A DNA stretch of 64,000 nucleotides from Rugamonas sp. A1-17 (GTDB lineage: Bacteria > Pseudomonadota > Gammaproteobacteria > Burkholderiales > Burkholderiaceae_D): NCBI GenBank assembly GCA_025548565.1, contig JAJLPB010000003.1:496001-560000 (forward strand), read 5' to 3'. The notes below the pieces were generated by a model that saw only the letters and a list, made by a program, of their open reading frames with translations, was not told the DNA's origin and did not search any database. The translations under genes were made by a program, and so were the position numbers. Of this stretch, positions 1 through 8,986 are shown piece by piece; the first letter of the stretch is position 1, and each line of letters starts with the position of its first letter.

Positions 1-65
1 TAGCGCTTGTCCTGCTTGCGCTGTTTTTACTCGAACGGATACTGAGCCATGCACGGCGAAGCTGA
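1..65 (+). CDS. C-terminal end of a membrane protein (partial)
   Basis: An open frame runs in from the left edge and stops with TGA at 63-65. The visible residues are a Leu-rich hydrophobic stretch ending in a short basic tail (LLERILSHARRS), as expected of a C-terminal transmembrane anchor. It overlaps the start of the next gene by 17 bases, so it belongs to the same operon. BatA-type or von Willebrand-type proteins with a C-terminal membrane anchor usually sit here in MoxR/DUF58 operons, but the identity is inferred from context only. Confidence 0.5.
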   Translation, partial: ALVLLALFLLERILSHARRS

Positions 66-2085
66 TACCCTGCGCCGCCACCTGTGGGCAGCCGTCCTGC
101 GCCGCCGCGTACCCCAATGGCTGGCGACATTGGCGCCGCTGGCCGCCGCACTCGTCCTGCTGCACGCTGCCCGCCCACTGGTGATCGCGGCGCTGCTGCT
201 GTGGGCCGCCTGGCTGTCCATCGACGTCTACCGCTGGCGCCAGCGCATCAAGCGCGAATGGACTTCCTGGCTGAACGCCGCCATCCCCGCACTGGAAGAC
301 AGCAGCACGCTGCTAGCCGCCGACGCCACCACGCCCATAGCCACGCTGCAGCAACAACGCCTGCGGGGCCGCCTGGCCTCCGTGCTGGGCGAAGACGATT
401 ACCGCCGCATCGCCCGCAACCGCGTGCGCATCAGCATCCTGCCGATCCTGCTAAGCCTTGCCGCGGCAGGCGCCGCATGGGGCTACCACGGCAAGCAGAC
501 CGCCGCCCGCGCACCGATCACCTACAGCACGGCCCCCAGACCCATCATCGACGGCGAAATCTACCTGCGCGTCACGCCGCCGGCCTACACCGGCGCCAAG
601 CCATTTGAGACCGCGGCCCGCGACATCCAGATACCGCAATTCTCCGAAGTGCGGTGGTGCGTGCGCAACCCCAGCGGCGCGCAGCCGGCGGTGGAACTGG
701 GCGACGGCGCCAGCTTGCCCGTCACCGAAGCCTGCGCGATGAAGCGCGTCGAAGAATCCATATTCTGGCGCGCACGCGGCAAGAACAGCGCCCGCTACAA
801 CATCCGCGTCACACCCGACCAGGCGCCGCAAGTGACCATCGTCGAGCCGAACGAATTGATACACATCCTCTCCAAGGACGCGAAGACCGCGCAGATCTCC
901 GTCAGCGCCAGCGACGATTACGCCATCGTCCGCGCCAGCCTGCACATGACGCTGGCGCGCGGCAGCGGCGAGAACATCCGCTTCACCGACCGCGAAGTGC
1001 CGCTGCCTCAATCGGCCGATCCGAAAACCCGCAACTGGAAAAAACAATGGACGCTGGCGGAACTGGGCATGGAACCGGGCGACGAGCTGTATTTCTTCGT
1101 GCGTGCCACGGATAACTCGCCGGACAATCCGCACACCACCCAATCGCCCACCTACACACTGCGCCTGCCCGCACCGGATGCGGAAAGCCTGGACGCCACC
1201 GCGTTGCCGTCGATGGCCAAGCCGGAAAACCTGCGCAGCCAGCGCCAGATCATTATCGACACCGAGCAGCTGGTGGCCGACATGCAGGCCCACCCCAACA
1301 TGCCGGCGGCCACGGCGCGCGCGCGCAGTGAAGCCATTGCCTCCGACCAGGCGAGCCTGCGCCTGCGCTACGGCCAGTTCCTGGGCGAGGAATCCAGCCT
1401 GTTCGGCGATGAACATGACCACGAAGGCGAAGAGCACCACGGCGGCAAGGCTGCCTTCGGCAGCGAGATGTCGGTGGTGAAGGAGTTCGGCCACGCGCAC
1501 GACCAGGAAGACAACGCCACCATCTTCGACCCCAAGACCAAGGCGATACTGAAGCGTGCACTGTCGGCCATGTGGGACGCGGAGAAATCGCTGCGCGCGA
1601 TCGCACCCAAGCCCGCGCTGCCGCCCGAATACAAAGCGCTGGACGCGATCAAGGAGCTGCAGGCAGCGGAGCGGATCTACCTGCACCGTACCGCCTTCGT
1701 GCCGCCCGCGCTGAAAGAAGAGAAGCGCATGAGCGGCGACATCGTCGGCGTATTGAGCTACAAGCGCGCACAGGGCACCGCCAGCGACACGGTGCCTGCC
1801 GAAGTGCGCGAACTGGCGCAGGCCTTGTCGCACGACGGCGCGCTGCCGGCCCTGTGGAGCAAGGCCGCCCGCGACACCATCGCCGCCCGCATCACCGATC
1901 CTGAACAAAAACTGAGCGCACAACGCGCGGTGCAGGACGTGCAGGACGGCTGCGCCCCCTGTCGCGGCGAATTGCGGGCATGGCTGCGCGGCACGCTGAC
2001 GGATGCCCCTGTGCTGCTGCAAGCGCGGGCATCGACGGACACGCCGTTCCGTCAGGCCTGGAGCGGTAAGGAGCCGTCGAAATGA
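49..2085 (+). CDS. DUF4175-like membrane protein of a BatA/aerotolerance-type operon
   Basis: The 678-residue protein has two hydrophobic segments near residues 24-50 and 127-145, then a long periplasmic-looking region with beta-rich stretches. Its C-terminal third is mostly helical and charged. This architecture resembles the DUF4175 proteins found downstream of MoxR ATPase, DUF58 and BatA genes; biochemical function is unknown. A His/Asp/Glu-rich patch spans residues 454-484 (includes DEHDHEGEEHH) and could bind metal, and two Cys in a CAPC motif lie near the C-terminus. The start overlaps the upstream gene by 17 bases, and the stop overlaps the next start as ATGA, which indicates translational coupling. 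Confidence 0.6.
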   Translation: MHGEADTLRRHLWAAVLRRRVPQWLATLAPLAAALVLLHAARPLVIAALLLWAAWLSIDVYRWRQRIKREWTSWLNAAIPALEDSSTLLAADATTPIATLQQQRLRGRLASVLGEDDYRRIARNRVRISILPILLSLAAAGAAWGYHGKQTAARAPITYSTAPRPIIDGEIYLRVTPPAYTGAKPFETAARDIQIPQFSEVRWCVRNPSGAQPAVELGDGASLPVTEACAMKRVEESIFWRARGKNSARYNIRVTPDQAPQVTIVEPNELIHILSKDAKTAQISVSASDDYAIVRASLHMTLARGSGENIRFTDREVPLPQSADPKTRNWKKQWTLAELGMEPGDELYFFVRATDNSPDNPHTTQSPTYTLRLPAPDAESLDATALPSMAKPENLRSQRQIIIDTEQLVADMQAHPNMPAATARARSEAIASDQASLRLRYGQFLGEESSLFGDEHDHEGEEHHGGKAAFGSEMSVVKEFGHAHDQEDNATIFDPKTKAILKRALSAMWDAEKSLRAIAPKPALPPEYKALDAIKELQAAERIYLHRTAFVPPALKEEKRMSGDIVGVLSYKRAQGTASDTVPAEVRELAQALSHDGALPALWSKAARDTIAARITDPEQKLSAQRAVQDVQDGCAPCRGELRAWLRGTLTDAPVLLQARASTDTPFRQAWSGKEPSK

Positions 2086-3737
2086 TGAACCTGGAATTGA
2101 CGGCCATCGCCGTGCCTGCGGCGGCATTGGCCGCCGGTGCAATCAGCGCCGTGCTGTACGGCCGCAAGCGCAAATGGATCGATGCCGCACTGGTGGTGGT
2201 GGCATCGTCGTCGCTGGCGTTCGCGCTGGCCGATATACGCTTGCCGCAGGCCGGCGAGAATATCGCGAAGGTCGCGACCGACGCATCCGGCGGTATCGGC
2301 GAAGCGTCCCTGCTGGCGATAGCGCGCGCCCAAACCATCGCCCTGAGCGGCGACGGACTGCGCGAGGCGGAGTGGCGCGACCTGCCGGCGCGCCGCGTGC
2401 AATGGACCCCAGGCGCGGCCGACCAGCTCTGGCTGGACTTTCCTCGTTCGATATCGCTGGGCCGCATCTTCACGCTGACGGTGCGCCGCGCGCCGGCGCA
2501 GGCGGGATGGCGCTTGCAGCTGCTGGCCGAGAACAAGCAGGTGCTGGCGGATTCCAATCTGTCCGGCGCGGGAACGTCGTCGCTGAGCGTGCAGTGGCTG
2601 CCGCCGGTGGCGGAGGCCATGGTGCTGCAGGCGCGCTTGCTGGATACCGCCGGCAAGGTGGTCGCCCAAGGTCCGATTCCGCTGCAGGTCAAAGAGCCGA
2701 CGCCCTTGCAGATACAGGGCCGCTTCGACGCGCCATCGTTCGATGCGCGCGCGCTGAACCAGCTGCTGACCGACGGCGACGCAGTGCTGGACTGGAGCGT
2801 CACGCTGGGCAAATCCGTGGCGCGCAGCGAAACCGCGCGCGCTCCGTTGACGGCGCCCAGTGCGATGTTTGTCGATGCCGCCTACGTTGAGCATATGAAC
2901 CCTTCCGCGCGCAGCGCTCTGCTGGCGCAGACGCGGCAAGGCGTGCCGCTGGTGGTGCTGGGCGCGAACGCCGCCGATGCCGCGATGTGGCAGCGCGAGT
3001 TTGGCCTGCGGCTGCATCCGCAATCGCCCACCACAGAGAAGGAAGACACGCGCCAGTTCACTGTCGCCGGCACCGTGCTGGCGATGCCGCCCGCCGCCTT
3101 GAATCCCGACGATAACGCCGCCGCGCCGTGGTCCGTGGCGGCGCGCGACAGCAAGAAGCTGCCCTGGCTCTGGCAGCGCGATTTGCAGCAAGGGCGCGTG
3201 ATGTGGATAGGCGTATCGGACTGGCACCGCTACACCATCAACTCACCAAAAGCCCTGGCCTTGTGGTGGCAGGGGGCGATGGACAAGATCGCGCTGGCGA
3301 GCGTCCAGAAAACCAGCTGGCGTATGCCGGACCGGATGCCTCTGCCGGGCCTGCGCAGCGAAGTCTGCGTGGAAGGCGGTGCTGCGGTAAGCGCGCAGCC
3401 GGCCGACGGCGGTCCCGCGCTGCCATTACTGGCGCGCGCCGACAAGGCCGATGCGCGTTGCGGCGCATGGTGGCCGCGCCGCGCGGGCTGGACGGAATTC
3501 AACGCGGCCGGCATGGAGGCGCCGGCGCTGGAATATATCTACGACGTCAAGGACTGGCCGGCGTGGCAGCGGGCCTTGCGGCGCGACGCCACCGCGACCT
3601 ATGCGGCGCGGGCAGCGAGCGCCGGTGCCGATGGCGTGGCTGCCACCGGACGTGCCTTGCCGGTTGCGCCTTTCGCTCTGGCGTTCGCCTTATGCATGCT
3701 GGGTTTGTGGTATCGCGAGTCCCGGCAGCGCCAGTAA
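2082..3737 (+). CDS. Membrane protein of unknown function, last gene of the BatA-type operon
   Basis: The 551-residue protein begins with two hydrophobic segments (about residues 5-28 and 37-51), followed by a large extracytoplasmic region, and ends with one more membrane helix and a short basic tail (YRESRQRQ). The N- and C-terminal anchors around a central domain match the companion membrane proteins of MoxR/DUF58 operons, which often carry a glutamine-amidotransferase-like fold. I see no clear catalytic motif, so no enzymatic role is assigned. It overlaps the preceding gene by four bases (ATGA). Its stop codon abuts the terminator of the convergent receptor gene. Confidence 0.55.
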   Translation: MMNLELTAIAVPAAALAAGAISAVLYGRKRKWIDAALVVVASSSLAFALADIRLPQAGENIAKVATDASGGIGEASLLAIARAQTIALSGDGLREAEWRDLPARRVQWTPGAADQLWLDFPRSISLGRIFTLTVRRAPAQAGWRLQLLAENKQVLADSNLSGAGTSSLSVQWLPPVAEAMVLQARLLDTAGKVVAQGPIPLQVKEPTPLQIQGRFDAPSFDARALNQLLTDGDAVLDWSVTLGKSVARSETARAPLTAPSAMFVDAAYVEHMNPSARSALLAQTRQGVPLVVLGANAADAAMWQREFGLRLHPQSPTTEKEDTRQFTVAGTVLAMPPAALNPDDNAAAPWSVAARDSKKLPWLWQRDLQQGRVMWIGVSDWHRYTINSPKALALWWQGAMDKIALASVQKTSWRMPDRMPLPGLRSEVCVEGGAAVSAQPADGGPALPLLARADKADARCGAWWPRRAGWTEFNAAGMEAPALEYIYDVKDWPAWQRALRRDATATYAARAASAGADGVAATGRALPVAPFALAFALCMLGLWYRESRQRQ

Positions 3738-3766
3738 AAAAGACCCTGCAACCGCGGTCGCAGGAT
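3736..3766 (-). terminator. Rho-independent terminator of the TonB-dependent receptor gene
   Basis: On the minus strand a CCTGC...GCAGG stem with inner ACC/GGT pairing around GC is followed by GTC and six T residues. It lies just past the receptor stop codon and overlaps the TAA of the convergent plus-strand gene. Confidence 0.7.
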
Positions 3767-3809
3767 CAAGGCCGGCCTGGTATTTCGGCCGGCATCCTTG
3801 GAACGCCGA

Positions 3810-6533
3810 TCAGAACTTGTAGTTGACCCCGAACAGAACCGTGCGGCCATACTTCGCATACTCCAGCTGACGGTCCTTGCTGTTGGCGTAGGTTTCATAC
3901 GCCTCGTTGGTCAGGTTGTTCACCTGGAGCAGAACGCCCATGCCCTTGAACGTGCCTTCGTTGAAGGTATAGCCGATCTGGAAGTCCACCGGGCTGTCGC
4001 CTACCACGTAGCGCAGCTGGCGGTCGCCGGCGAAGTTGCCGATCTCGCCCACGTAGTCCGAGCGGCGGCGCGTGCTCACGCGGGTCGAGAAGCCAGCCTT
4101 CTCGTAGTACAGCGTCAGGTTGGTGACGTTGCGCGACAGGCCGGGCAACTGGATCTTGCCGATGGTCGAGTTGACCTGCTTGATGTCGATCCCGCTCTCG
4201 GTGTACGAGCTGCTGGCCAGCACGCCGAAGCCGTCCAGCGCTGGCGTCAGCAGTTCCAGCGGCACCGACACGGACAGCTCGGCGCCTTTCAGCATGCCGC
4301 CGCTGCCGTTGTAGGAGGTGGTGTACTGGCCCATGTTGGTGATGGCGTTGGTGCCCGGCGTGTACTGCGAGAAGTCGCGCGTCTCCGAGAAGGTGTAGAT
4401 GTAGGTGTCGAGCTTTTTATAGAAGCCGGCCAGCGCCACATAGCCCTTCTTGGCGAAGTACTTTTCCCACGAAACGTCGAAGGCCTTGGCGCGCCACGGA
4501 TCGAGGCGCGCGTTGCCGCCGCTGCCGCTCGGCAGGCGCGTGCCGGCATCGACGGTGAAGTTGAAGCCGGCGTTGAGTTCATCGACGCGCGGACGGGCGA
4601 TTTGCTTGGCCAGCGACAGGCGCAGCGTTTGCTCGTACGGCAGGCCGAAGGCCAGGTTCATGCTCGGCAGGATATCGTTGTAAGTCTTGCCGTCCTCGAT
4701 CGGATGGGCCGCGCCGCCGTTGTCGGCGTACAGCGACTGCGAGGACTGGTCGGTGCGCAGCAGCTGCGCGCCGATGTTGCCGCGCACGGACACGCCGCCC
4801 CAGTCGCTGTCGATGTTGGCGCGGGCGTAGCCGGTGGTGATCTTCTCGGTCACGTCCCACGCGCGGCTGATGGTGCCGGCGTTGTTGGCCAGGCTGTAGT
4901 TGATCGGGTTGAAGTACTTGGCGATCACCGCCGGCACGTTCCACGACGGGACGATGCCGCCACCGGCGAAGCCCAGGTCGACCGGGGAGTACAGCAGGTC
5001 GCTGGAGATGGTCGGATTCCCGTTGGCGAACAGCTGGCCGGACGGCTGGCGCTTGGTCTTGGTGCGGTCGCTGTAGTTGATGCCGATGTCGAAGCCGCCC
5101 AGGTATTTGTCCAGCATCTCCGGCGCCGGCAGCGTGGCGGCCAGCTTGAAGCTCTTCAGCGTGTCCTTCAGGTGCGGCGAGTAGGTGCTGCCGTAGCCAT
5201 AGATCGAGTTGCCGGTATAGAGCTTGGACGGATCGCTGTAATCGAGCTTGCCGGCGATGGTGGCGAAGTGGCCGGGCGTCCAGCCCACCGTCATCAGCGG
5301 ATCGTTGAAGGCGCCGCCGCTGGCGCTTTGCAGCTGCAGGTTGTTTTCGAGGTAGGTCTCATCGCGCTTGGCTTCCGAGTAGTTGGCGTCGGCCAGCAGC
5401 GACCAGCTGCCGAAGTTGAATTTGTTGGCCCAACCTGCGGTGCGGATTTCATCCTTGCGGTTGTTGTACTGGCCGCGCACCAGCGGGTAGGCGCCGGTCG
5501 CGGTGCCGCCCAACAGCGTGCCGTTGACGATGTTGGTGCTGCTGTAGTTGAAGCCGACCGGGTTGTTGCTGCCGTTGTAGCCGCCCAGGTTGACCTCGAA
5601 CTGGTTGTTGGTGTCGACCTGTTTGAACTCGGAGGCGAAGATGTCCAGGGTGCTGGTCCACATCTTGTTCGGCCGGTATTCCAGCACGCCGATCAAGCCG
5701 GTGCGTTTGAGCGTGCCGCTCTTGGCCAGCGCCTTGACGCCGGCGGTGACGTAGGTGCCGGCCGGGACGCCGGATACTTTGCTCTGGTCGAACGGTTCGT
5801 AGGTGCCGGTCTCGTTGTCGAGGATGGGCGACTCCAGGCTGGCGATGCCGAGCGCCACGCCGACCGTGCGGTTGGCGAATTGGTCGATGTAGCTGGCGCT
5901 GATGCGGTGGCCGGTGTCCTTGGTCTTGGCGATCTTGCCCATCGAGTTTTGCTCGCCGCGCACATTGACCGACAGCGTGCGGCCGGAGAAGGCCAGCGGG
6001 CGCACGGTCTGCATGTCGATGGTGCCGGACAGGCCCTGGCCCACCAGTCCCGCGTCGGGCGTTTTATAGACCGTCACGCCGCTCAGCAGCTCGGACGGGT
6101 ATTGGTCGAATTCCACGCTGCGGTTGTCGCCGGTGCTGACCTGTTCGCGGCCGTTGAGCAGCGTGGTGGCGAAGTCCGGCGACAGGCCGCGAATGCTGAT
6201 CACCTGCGCGCGGCCGGCCACGCGCTGCGCCGCCAGGCCGGGCAGGCGGGCGATCGATTCGGCGATGCTGACGTCGGGCAGTTTGCCGATGTCCTCGGCG
6301 GAGATGGATTCGACGATGGAGGTCGAGTCCTTCTTGACCGAGATCGCGTCCTCGATCCCGCGGCGGATGCCCGCCACCACCACCGTGGACATCGGCGCGT
6401 CGGACGCTTGCGGCGCGGCGGTCTGGGCGTGCACTGGCGCGGCCAGGGCCGACAGCAGCACCGCGCAGGCGGCGGCCACCGGGGTGAGAGGGAACGCGGC
6501 GCGAACGCCGGACGAGTGCGTAGTGAACTTCAT
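3810..6533 (-). CDS. TonB-dependent outer-membrane receptor, sugar-type class
   Basis: This 907-residue protein starts with a Sec signal peptide (about residues 1-36, cleavage after VHAQ). A plug domain follows, with the stretch SIAESIARLPGLAAQR and the IRGLSPDF segment. A large beta-barrel ends in an aromatic residue (VNYKF), as required for outer-membrane insertion. The plug style matches the Xanthomonas/Caulobacter TonB receptor family (TIGR01782), often linked to uptake of plant oligosaccharides; the substrate here is not determined. The gene is monocistronic, with its own terminator. A LacI-type operator about 150 bases upstream suggests carbohydrate control. Confidence 0.88.
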   Translation of the reverse strand: MKFTTHSSGVRAAFPLTPVAAACAVLLSALAAPVHAQTAAPQASDAPMSTVVVAGIRRGIEDAISVKKDSTSIVESISAEDIGKLPDVSIAESIARLPGLAAQRVAGRAQVISIRGLSPDFATTLLNGREQVSTGDNRSVEFDQYPSELLSGVTVYKTPDAGLVGQGLSGTIDMQTVRPLAFSGRTLSVNVRGEQNSMGKIAKTKDTGHRISASYIDQFANRTVGVALGIASLESPILDNETGTYEPFDQSKVSGVPAGTYVTAGVKALAKSGTLKRTGLIGVLEYRPNKMWTSTLDIFASEFKQVDTNNQFEVNLGGYNGSNNPVGFNYSSTNIVNGTLLGGTATGAYPLVRGQYNNRKDEIRTAGWANKFNFGSWSLLADANYSEAKRDETYLENNLQLQSASGGAFNDPLMTVGWTPGHFATIAGKLDYSDPSKLYTGNSIYGYGSTYSPHLKDTLKSFKLAATLPAPEMLDKYLGGFDIGINYSDRTKTKRQPSGQLFANGNPTISSDLLYSPVDLGFAGGGIVPSWNVPAVIAKYFNPINYSLANNAGTISRAWDVTEKITTGYARANIDSDWGGVSVRGNIGAQLLRTDQSSQSLYADNGGAAHPIEDGKTYNDILPSMNLAFGLPYEQTLRLSLAKQIARPRVDELNAGFNFTVDAGTRLPSGSGGNARLDPWRAKAFDVSWEKYFAKKGYVALAGFYKKLDTYIYTFSETRDFSQYTPGTNAITNMGQYTTSYNGSGGMLKGAELSVSVPLELLTPALDGFGVLASSSYTESGIDIKQVNSTIGKIQLPGLSRNVTNLTLYYEKAGFSTRVSTRRRSDYVGEIGNFAGDRQLRYVVGDSPVDFQIGYTFNEGTFKGMGVLLQVNNLTNEAYETYANSKDRQLEYAKYGRTVLFGVNYKF

Positions 6534-6599
6534 TTTGACTGTCTCCTGGTGTTGTAGGGATTGCTTATGAACGGCATTCTTTGGCCGCTTGAAAACAAT

Positions 6600-6627
6600 C
6601 TTGTATTAAAACTAGAGGTCAAGTCAA
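6600..6627 (-). promoter_or_regulatory. Candidate sigma-70 promoter for the TonB-dependent receptor
   Basis: On the minus strand, TTGACT (6627-6622) and TACAAG (6605-6600) are separated by 16 bases. They lie 67 bases upstream of the receptor start. The -35 matches five of six consensus positions and the -10 matches four of six. Confidence 0.45.
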
Positions 6628-6683
6628 ACGGATATTCCTGCCGCGCTGTCAAAAATGGGCGGAATTCATCGCTTTTCCCTGCG

Positions 6684-6695
6684 GGAAGCGCTTCC
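6684..6695. promoter_or_regulatory. LacI/GalR-family operator candidate
   Basis: GGAAGCGCTTCC is a perfect 12-base palindrome with a central CpG, the form typical of LacI/GalR-family operators (AAnCGnTT core). It lies in the 213-base gap upstream of the receptor, about 57 bases above the candidate -35 box. No LacI-family gene is in the window, so the regulator would be encoded elsewhere. Confidence 0.55.
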
Positions 6696-6746
6696 GTGTT
6701 GTATTTTGGTCATTTCGACGGCGCGCGGTATGTAAGTAAACTACAT

Positions 6747-7781
6747 TCAGTTCCGTGCACTGGCTTGCCGGCCCGACCACTGGACAATACGCTCGGCCAC
6801 GGCCGGATCGCTGACGGTTTCAAGCGCCATCGACTGCATCGCCGTGATGCCGGGCGGGGCGATCTTGTAGAAATGGGTCAGCTCGGGGAAGCGCGCCAGA
6901 TCGGTCGGCGCGCCACCGCGTGCCGCACGCAGGCGGTCCGCGTGCGCCGGCGCCACTGAGGCATCCCGCCCGCCCTGGACGATCAGCACCGGCTGGCGCA
7001 CGCGCGCCAGTTCCGCCGCCGGATCGACGCGGTCGGCGCTGCGCAGGTAGGCCAGGCTGAAGGCGGGCATGGCCGCCAGCATGGCAGTTTGCGGGTGCGC
7101 CTGCGCGCCGGCGGGTAGCGGCTCGCCGGCCCGGATGGCCGCGACGGTCTGGTCGTACATGGTCAGGTCGGCGTTGGCGCCGGCGGGCGTCATCGCCACC
7201 AGCTGTTCGCGCATCAGGTCGAAGATCGGCGAGGAGGGGCCGGACAATATCACCACGCCGTCGATGGCCTGCGCATCGGGGCCGTGGGCCAGCATGGACG
7301 CCACCAGCGCGCCCTCGCTGTGGCCGGCCACGATAACGGGATGGACAGGCGCCGCCTTGCGCAGCAAGGCCAGGCCGGCCGCCGCGACATCGGTGCGCGT
7401 CGCGAAGTCCGCGTGGCGGGCGGCGGCCTGCGGGTCCACTGTGCGCGAGCCGGTGCCCGGCCCGATCTTCGCCATCCGCAGCACGGCGTAACCGCGCTCG
7501 CCCAGTTGCGCGGCCAGGTCCGCATACAGATGCGGCTTGATGTTCATGGCGGGATAGTTACCGTCCACGTCGCTGAACAGCGATCCCGGTAGCAGCAGCA
7601 CCGCACCCTGCGGCCTCCCGGCCGGGAGCGTCACGCGGCAGACGATTTCCACGCCGGCGACGGTGACGACATCGTCCTGTTCGCGCAACGGGGCCGCGCC
7701 GGCACTGGCGGCCGGCGCGATGATGGACATGGAGAGCGCGCCGGCGAAGGCGGCTTTTGCAATCTGTTTGAGCGTTCGCAT
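6747..7781 (-). CDS. Secreted alpha/beta hydrolase
   Basis: The 344-residue protein has an N-terminal signal peptide (MRTLKQIAKAAFAGALSMSI, cleavage near PAASAGA). An alpha/beta-hydrolase fold follows, with nucleophile elbow GHSEG, a later Asp in GGRDASV and a His in LTHFYK, giving a complete Ser-Asp-His triad. The start at 7781 was chosen because AGGAAAGGA lies just upstream and the signal peptide begins there; the open frame continues further upstream without hydrolase-like sequence. The substrate is unknown; an acyl-ester hydrolase or peptidase is possible. It is transcribed toward the TonB receptor gene, but 213 bases containing a promoter and operator separate them. Confidence 0.8.
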   Translation of the reverse strand: MRTLKQIAKAAFAGALSMSIIAPAASAGAAPLREQDDVVTVAGVEIVCRVTLPAGRPQGAVLLLPGSLFSDVDGNYPAMNIKPHLYADLAAQLGERGYAVLRMAKIGPGTGSRTVDPQAAARHADFATRTDVAAAGLALLRKAAPVHPVIVAGHSEGALVASMLAHGPDAQAIDGVVILSGPSSPIFDLMREQLVAMTPAGANADLTMYDQTVAAIRAGEPLPAGAQAHPQTAMLAAMPAFSLAYLRSADRVDPAAELARVRQPVLIVQGGRDASVAPAHADRLRAARGGAPTDLARFPELTHFYKIAPPGITAMQSMALETVSDPAVAERIVQWSGRQASARN

Positions 7782-7941
7782 GATGATCCTTTCCTGGTAA
7801 AGCACCAAGGCTGAAGTATCACGCCACGTTAGAGTCAAGCACGGCTCGCGGGTTCCCGCACAGCGCTGCGCGCCAGCCGCGCGGCCTGCCGCCGGCGCTT
7901 CCCTTAAAATGGCGCATGAGCAGTGCTTTGGGGAGGATGTT

Positions 7942-8355
7942 ATGAGACGTTTCGCGCAAGCGTTGATGCTGCGCGGCTGCCGGTTGTTGCCGGCGGCGAT
8001 GCTGTGCGGCGTCTGCCACGCCGCGCCCATTCCAGACGCGACGCTGCAGGAGATGCGGACGGCGGCGGAGGAGGACGTCGCCAAGCAGATGTCGCCCGAT
8101 CAGATCTGCTCGCAGCTGCGCCGGCAGTTCGGCTATATGGTCTTCGGACGCAGCGGTTTCGGCGACAAGGGAACCGACATCCTGGTGTCTGTCGGCAGCG
8201 GCCTTAACGTCACGTTTCTGGCGACGATAGGGCGCGTGCCGTATTGCGGCGCGACGTGCCCGGACGGTCACCAGCTTCCGCTGCGCCCTGGCGCTACCAC
8301 TTCTGCCAGCCCACCACGTAAGCCGGCGCGGCATGGCCGCAGGCCGGATCGGTGA
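7942..8355 (+). CDS. Small secreted protein of unknown function
   Basis: This 137-residue protein has a predicted signal peptide (RRFAQALMLRGCRLLPAAML, cleavage near CHA-APIP) and a short mature domain containing four Cys residues. It is not recognised. The ATG at 7942 was preferred to an upstream in-frame ATG at 7909 because GGGGAGG lies directly in front of it. Third-position GC is high, supporting coding. The last 62 bases overlap the 3' end of the convergent PNPOx-like gene, and the C-terminal tail there (Pro/Arg rich) looks like read-through rather than a folded end. Confidence 0.5.
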   Translation: MRRFAQALMLRGCRLLPAAMLCGVCHAAPIPDATLQEMRTAAEEDVAKQMSPDQICSQLRRQFGYMVFGRSGFGDKGTDILVSVGSGLNVTFLATIGRVPYCGATCPDGHQLPLRPGATTSASPPRKPARHGRRPDR

Positions 8356-8950
8356 TGGGTTTCATCTGCACCCGCTCGAACGGCAGCACGCCCGCCCACA
8401 CCGGCCAGCCCATGTCCTCCTCGTCGTCCTCCGGGCCGCCGGCGCGCACCTTGCAGGCCGCTTCATCGAGCGCGATGCGCATGATGGTGGTGGCCGCGTA
8501 TTCCTTCTCCGATCCCTGACGGATCTCGGCCTGGCGGCCCGGCGCCAGCTTTTCCATGAACGCTTCCATCGTGCGGCGACGTTCGCCCTCGTCCGCCACC
8601 ACCTCGAAGCGGCCGTACACCATCGCCGACCGGTAGTTCATCGAATGGTTGAACGCCGAACGCGCCATCACCAGGCCGTCGAGGTGCGTGATGGTCACGC
8701 AGGCCTCGCTCTCCGTCAAACGCTTGAGCATGCGGCTGCCGTTGGAACCGTGGATGTACAGGTGGTTCCCCTCGCGCCAGCAGGCGGTCGGAATGCAGTG
8801 CGACCCTTTGTCGTCGGCGAAGGCGATGTGGCACAGGTAAGCGTCGTCGATGATCGCGTGCAGCGTGGCGGTGTCGTAATGCGCGTTGGTCGGAATGCGG
8901 CGCACGCGGGTGCGTTCGCTCGGTGCGGCGTGGGTTGCTGGCTCGGTCAT
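8294..8950 (-). CDS. Pyridoxamine 5'-phosphate oxidase-like flavin-binding protein
   Basis: The roughly 218-residue protein resembles the Pyridox_ox_2 family (PF12900), with segments THLDGLVMARSAFNHSMNYR and YGRFEVV typical of the split-barrel FMN-binding fold. Members include flavin-nucleotide-binding proteins and 5-nitroimidazole reductases (NimA-like); the exact reaction is not known. The start is ATG at 8950, preceded by GGATGGAG; an in-frame ATG nine bases upstream is possible. It is transcribed divergently from a MocR/PdxR regulator, which often controls neighbouring PLP- or flavin-related genes. Its 3' end overlaps a convergent small gene. Confidence 0.82.
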   Translation of the reverse strand: MTEPATHAAPSERTRVRRIPTNAHYDTATLHAIIDDAYLCHIAFADDKGSHCIPTACWREGNHLYIHGSNGSRMLKRLTESEACVTITHLDGLVMARSAFNHSMNYRSAMVYGRFEVVADEGERRRTMEAFMEKLAPGRQAEIRQGSEKEYAATTIMRIALDEAACKVRAGGPEDDEEDMGWPVWAGVLPFERVQMKPITDPACGHAAPAYVVGWQKW

Positions 8951-8978
8951 GATCTCCATCCAAAAAGGTTGAAGCCGC

Positions 8979-8986
8979 AATATAAT
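8979..8986. promoter_or_regulatory. Shared -10 region of the divergent PNPOx-like/MocR promoters
   Basis: AATATAAT gives a perfect TATAAT on the plus strand (8981-8986) and TATATT on the minus strand (8984-8979). No good -35 is visible on either side, which fits an activator-dependent MocR arrangement. A short GGCTGGCT direct repeat follows the -10. The MocR binding site itself is not identified. Confidence 0.35.

Noticed and set aside
3798-6557. Long open frame (919 codons) antisense to the first TonB receptor
   Set aside because: It is an artefact of high third-position GC in the receptor gene: Ala/Val/Arg/Gly-rich, no domain, no ribosome binding site. The minus-strand frame has a signal peptide, plug and barrel end.
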